Positions 6,118 to 8,254 of a DNA stretch of 8,254 bases are shown here, one piece after another; within the stretch, counting starts at the first letter, position 1, and each line of letters starts with the position of its first letter. Source of the stretch: an uncultured Prevotella sp. (lineage in GTDB: Bacteria > Bacteroidota > Bacteroidia > Bacteroidales > Bacteroidaceae); NCBI GenBank assembly GCA_937906495.1, contig CALCVT010000103.1, forward strand, positions 1-8,254, in the 5' to 3' direction. The translations under genes were made by a program, and so were the position numbers. The notes beneath the pieces were generated by a model, which did not search any database, was not told the origin of the DNA, and saw nothing but the letters and a program-made list of their open reading frames with translations.

Positions 6118-7923
6118 TTAGTTTAAATCGGCAATAATTTGTCCTTTCAAGCGCAAGCGCATATCCTTTACTTGCAGGTATTGCGTAGAATAAAGTTGGT
6201 GATTCCTAGTTGCTTCCTCGTCTGTTGCATGAATTGTAAAGTAGATACGATCAACTTTTTTCAGCAATTCAGGTGCATCCAAATCTCCATCTATTTCAAT
6301 TTCTGTAGTTTCAATACTTACTCCATCTGTACTTGGAGCTACAAGTGCTTTTGTAAAACGCACTCCCGGAATTCTGTTACCCATCACATCTACAGCATAA
6401 GCGGTAGCTTCGAGTTCAAGCGGAATGGTGTTCTCGATTTTAGCATTAACCCGAACTCCATGTGCCGCATAATCCTCAACATCTTTATTGAAACTGTTTG
6501 TCGAATCGTTATAGACAATAACCAAACCTTGCGAAAACTCAAAAGGCACAAAAACCTTGTAATCAGCTTGCGCCTGATAGTCCTTACCTAAATCGATTGT
6601 ATACTGTTGGGGCTGTACACGCACCTTTCCATCTTTTAAATCTACTTCTAAAAAGTCTGGCAATACCTTTATAAGCGAGTTTATGTCGGCTACCTGCTGA
6701 CAGATGGCCCCCTCTACCGTGCCCTCGGGATCATAAGGCTGTTCAGCCTGATGATAGTATACTGTATTATAGGTACGGTTACTCAATGATACTGAAGGAA
6801 AGTCAAGTTCACGCTTAAAGCTTTCAGCACCATTCTTTTGCGAAATGAAACGTGCACTGAAATCTATGTCTACAGGGATGTTTTGCATATCGGCCATGAA
6901 CTTCACTGTGGGGTTGGCGGCTGTAATACGTACATCTTCCCCTTTAAGAAAATCGGGGAGCGACTCAGCAATCTGAATGGGAGAAACTTCAGGATTGATA
7001 GCCGGATTGAAGCGTCCAGTAGCCTGTACTACCTGGATACGCTTATCGCCAGCAATACCTAAGGAAAAACAAAGGTCGGTATAATCACCGGCATGCATTG
7101 TAAAGGCTTCTGCTGCAACTAGCGACACTTTACCCGAAATATTTGTAGCACGCTGCTCTGCTGGCAGCTCGATAACACCATTTTGAGGTACACCATGCTT
7201 ACCTAATTCTATGCCGCTGACAACCAACTCACAAAGCAAAGTGTTACGAACAGACAGGTCACCTTTAAACTTCAGGGTCTGTCCATTGAGTGTCCAACCT
7301 TGCGGCACAGATTTTACCTGCAGGAATTGGGGTAACTCTATTTGGAAATCGGTTATTTTATTAACATCAAATTTCACCATGGGCGAAGCTACCAACTTCA
7401 TCTCTAGCGACAATTTAACATCCTCTACACAGGCATGAGTTACAGACAAAATATCTGGGGAGATATTCTCGACTTTAAACTTGATGTTCTCAGCAGCCTC
7501 AATCGTACCAGTTACCTGCAAACCTGCCTCAACCGGCAATTCCTTAACAGTTTCGGGCAATCCGTTCTGCTCCAATAAATCTTCAAAAGTAAAGACTCTA
7601 TTTGATGTGTTTATTGCCGTTTCTTCAAGATTGGCACTCACTTGAGCTACATTAACATTGATGTTAGTTTGTCCGTCTTTAATTAAATAATACAGATTAG
7701 CCTTGTCAAGTTTAACGGTTTCGTCAGTATCGATAATCGTTTCTAAATAAATCTTTTCTGTGTTTCCCAATTTTACGCTCAGACCATCACTACCCAAGCC
7801 CATCGTAAGGTCTACACGATCTAAATCATAATCACTATCTATACAACTTGAAGGCACCAAGAGGGCTCCCAAGCATACTGCTCCGACTCGAAACCATTGT
7901 TTCAAGAGTTTGTGTGACGTCAT
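6118..7923 (-). CDS. Predicted acidic, beta-rich lipoprotein of unknown function
   Basis: A 601-residue protein that I cannot assign to a named family. Residues 1-26 look like a lipoprotein signal (Lys-rich start, VGAVCLGALLV core), with C27 as the lipidated cysteine in VPSSC; the lipobox is loose but acceptable for Bacteroidetes. C27 is followed by IDSDYDLDRVD, an acidic run like the export signals that bring Bacteroidetes lipoproteins to the cell surface. The rest is rich in short predicted beta strands, with LP(Q/D)FL occurring three times (197-201, 322-326, 421-425), suggesting repeated domains. A late stretch, IENTIPLELEATAYAVDVMGNRIPGV, spans about 496-521. There are no membrane helices after the signal. 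The ATG at 7923 is preferred; a GTG two codons upstream (7929) would add two residues and neither has a Shine-Dalgarno. The gene ends in two tandem in-frame TAA codons (6120-6115), just before the barrel gene, which suggests a joint outer-membrane role. Confidence 0.8.
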   Translation of the reverse strand: MTSHKLLKQWFRVGAVCLGALLVPSSCIDSDYDLDRVDLTMGLGSDGLSVKLGNTEKIYLETIIDTDETVKLDKANLYYLIKDGQTNINVNVAQVSANLEETAINTSNRVFTFEDLLEQNGLPETVKELPVEAGLQVTGTIEAAENIKFKVENISPDILSVTHACVEDVKLSLEMKLVASPMVKFDVNKITDFQIELPQFLQVKSVPQGWTLNGQTLKFKGDLSVRNTLLCELVVSGIELGKHGVPQNGVIELPAEQRATNISGKVSLVAAEAFTMHAGDYTDLCFSLGIAGDKRIQVVQATGRFNPAINPEVSPIQIAESLPDFLKGEDVRITAANPTVKFMADMQNIPVDIDFSARFISQKNGAESFKRELDFPSVSLSNRTYNTVYYHQAEQPYDPEGTVEGAICQQVADINSLIKVLPDFLEVDLKDGKVRVQPQQYTIDLGKDYQAQADYKVFVPFEFSQGLVIVYNDSTNSFNKDVEDYAAHGVRVNAKIENTIPLELEATAYAVDVMGNRIPGVRFTKALVAPSTDGVSIETTEIEIDGDLDAPELLKKVDRIYFTIHATDEEATRNHQLYSTQYLQVKDMRLRLKGQIIADLN

Positions 7924-8254
7924 ATTCACTGCTATTATATTAATTAAACTTAGAAAATAAACTACGTTCCCTGTATAGGTTCTCCGTAAGGATTACAAAA
8001 CTTTAATACCATTCTATATGAAATGGCGCACGCATTATAAAATCATATCGCCACATAAGAAACAATATCTCTACAAATGAAGTTTTTGTCAATAAGCCTA
8101 TTATACCTTAAAAATAATAAGGTATTCATCTATATTATAAACTTTCTTCAGATTCCAAAAACAGAAAAGCACATAAATATCGACACTAAAACTCAAGAAC
8201 TGGTTCTACCGTAATTAGTGTAAATTAACTATGCTCATATCCAGACCTCCGTAA
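7924..8254. other. AT-rich non-coding stretch upstream of the lipoprotein gene
   Basis: No convincing coding frame on either strand. This should hold the promoter of the lipoprotein/barrel unit, but there is no exact TAnnTTTG on the minus strand; the nearest are one-mismatch forms at 8003-7996 (AAGTTTTG), 8081-8074 (TTCATTTG) and 8163-8156 (TGTTTTTG), none with a well-placed -33 element. The extreme right end may include the tail of an upstream gene, which cannot be shown. An inverted repeat lies at 8103-8125. Confidence 0.6.
8103..8125. repeat. Perfect 8-bp inverted repeat, possible operator
   Basis: ATACCTTA and TAAGGTAT are separated by 7 bases (AAAATAA). It lies about 180 bases upstream of the lipoprotein gene start. 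There is no U run after it on either strand, so it does not look like a terminator. The symmetry and A/T-rich spacer fit a site for a dimeric DNA-binding protein, but such a repeat could also arise by chance in DNA this AT-rich. Confidence 0.4.

Noticed and set aside
6139..6591. Open frame of 150 codons on the plus strand
   Set aside because: It is antisense to the end of the lipoprotein gene; its Cys/Phe/Ile-rich translation looks like a shadow of AT-rich coding DNA.
7924..7929. GTG start two codons upstream of the lipoprotein ATG
   Set aside because: It adds only two residues and has no ribosome-binding site of its own; ATG is by far the more common start.
7982..8254. TTACGGAG on the minus strand at 7989-7982 and again at 8254-8247
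   Set aside because: One shared 8-mer within about 325 bases is near chance expectation, with no extended similarity around it.
1..8254. tRNA or rRNA genes, insertion sequences, CRISPR arrays, integrase or toxin-antitoxin genes
   Set aside because: None seen: no spaced direct-repeat array, no transposase-like translation, and the gaps between genes are short and filled by promoter- and terminator-like elements.

Overview
The window looks like a chromosomal segment of a Bacteroidales bacterium, perhaps Prevotella-, Bacteroides- or Porphyromonas-like. The support is the type of ATP-dependent PEP carboxykinase, a long YfhO-family membrane protein with Bacteroidetes-style motifs, a barrel-like protein resembling DUF5723, an acidic lipoprotein N-terminus, starts without clear Shine-Dalgarno sequences, and two intergenic matches to the Bacteroidetes -7 promoter element TAnnTTTG. 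The genus cannot be fixed from sequence reading alone.

All four protein genes lie on the minus strand, so they are read from the right end to the left. From the right: an AT-rich non-coding stretch (7924-8254) holding an 8-bp inverted repeat; a 601-residue predicted lipoprotein of unknown function (6118-7923); 28 bases later a 476-residue signal-peptide-bearing, probably outer-membrane beta-barrel protein (4659-6089); a 3' region with a small hairpin and a strong intrinsic terminator (4558-4650); a promoter-like element (4420-4427); an 874-residue polytopic YfhO-family protein (1756-4380) with its own terminator (1695-1742); and then pckA (1-1466), which has its own promoter-like element and a leader hairpin and is cut by the left edge of the window.

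The genes appear to form three transcription units. The lipoprotein and barrel genes are probably co-transcribed and may work together at the outer membrane. The YfhO-like gene is a single-gene unit for an envelope membrane protein with glycosyltransferase-C-like architecture. pckA is a central carbon metabolism gene, interconverting oxaloacetate and PEP. Nothing indicates that the three units share a pathway. No RNA genes, mobile elements, CRISPR arrays or frameshifts were seen. The least understood part is the lipoprotein plus barrel pair.
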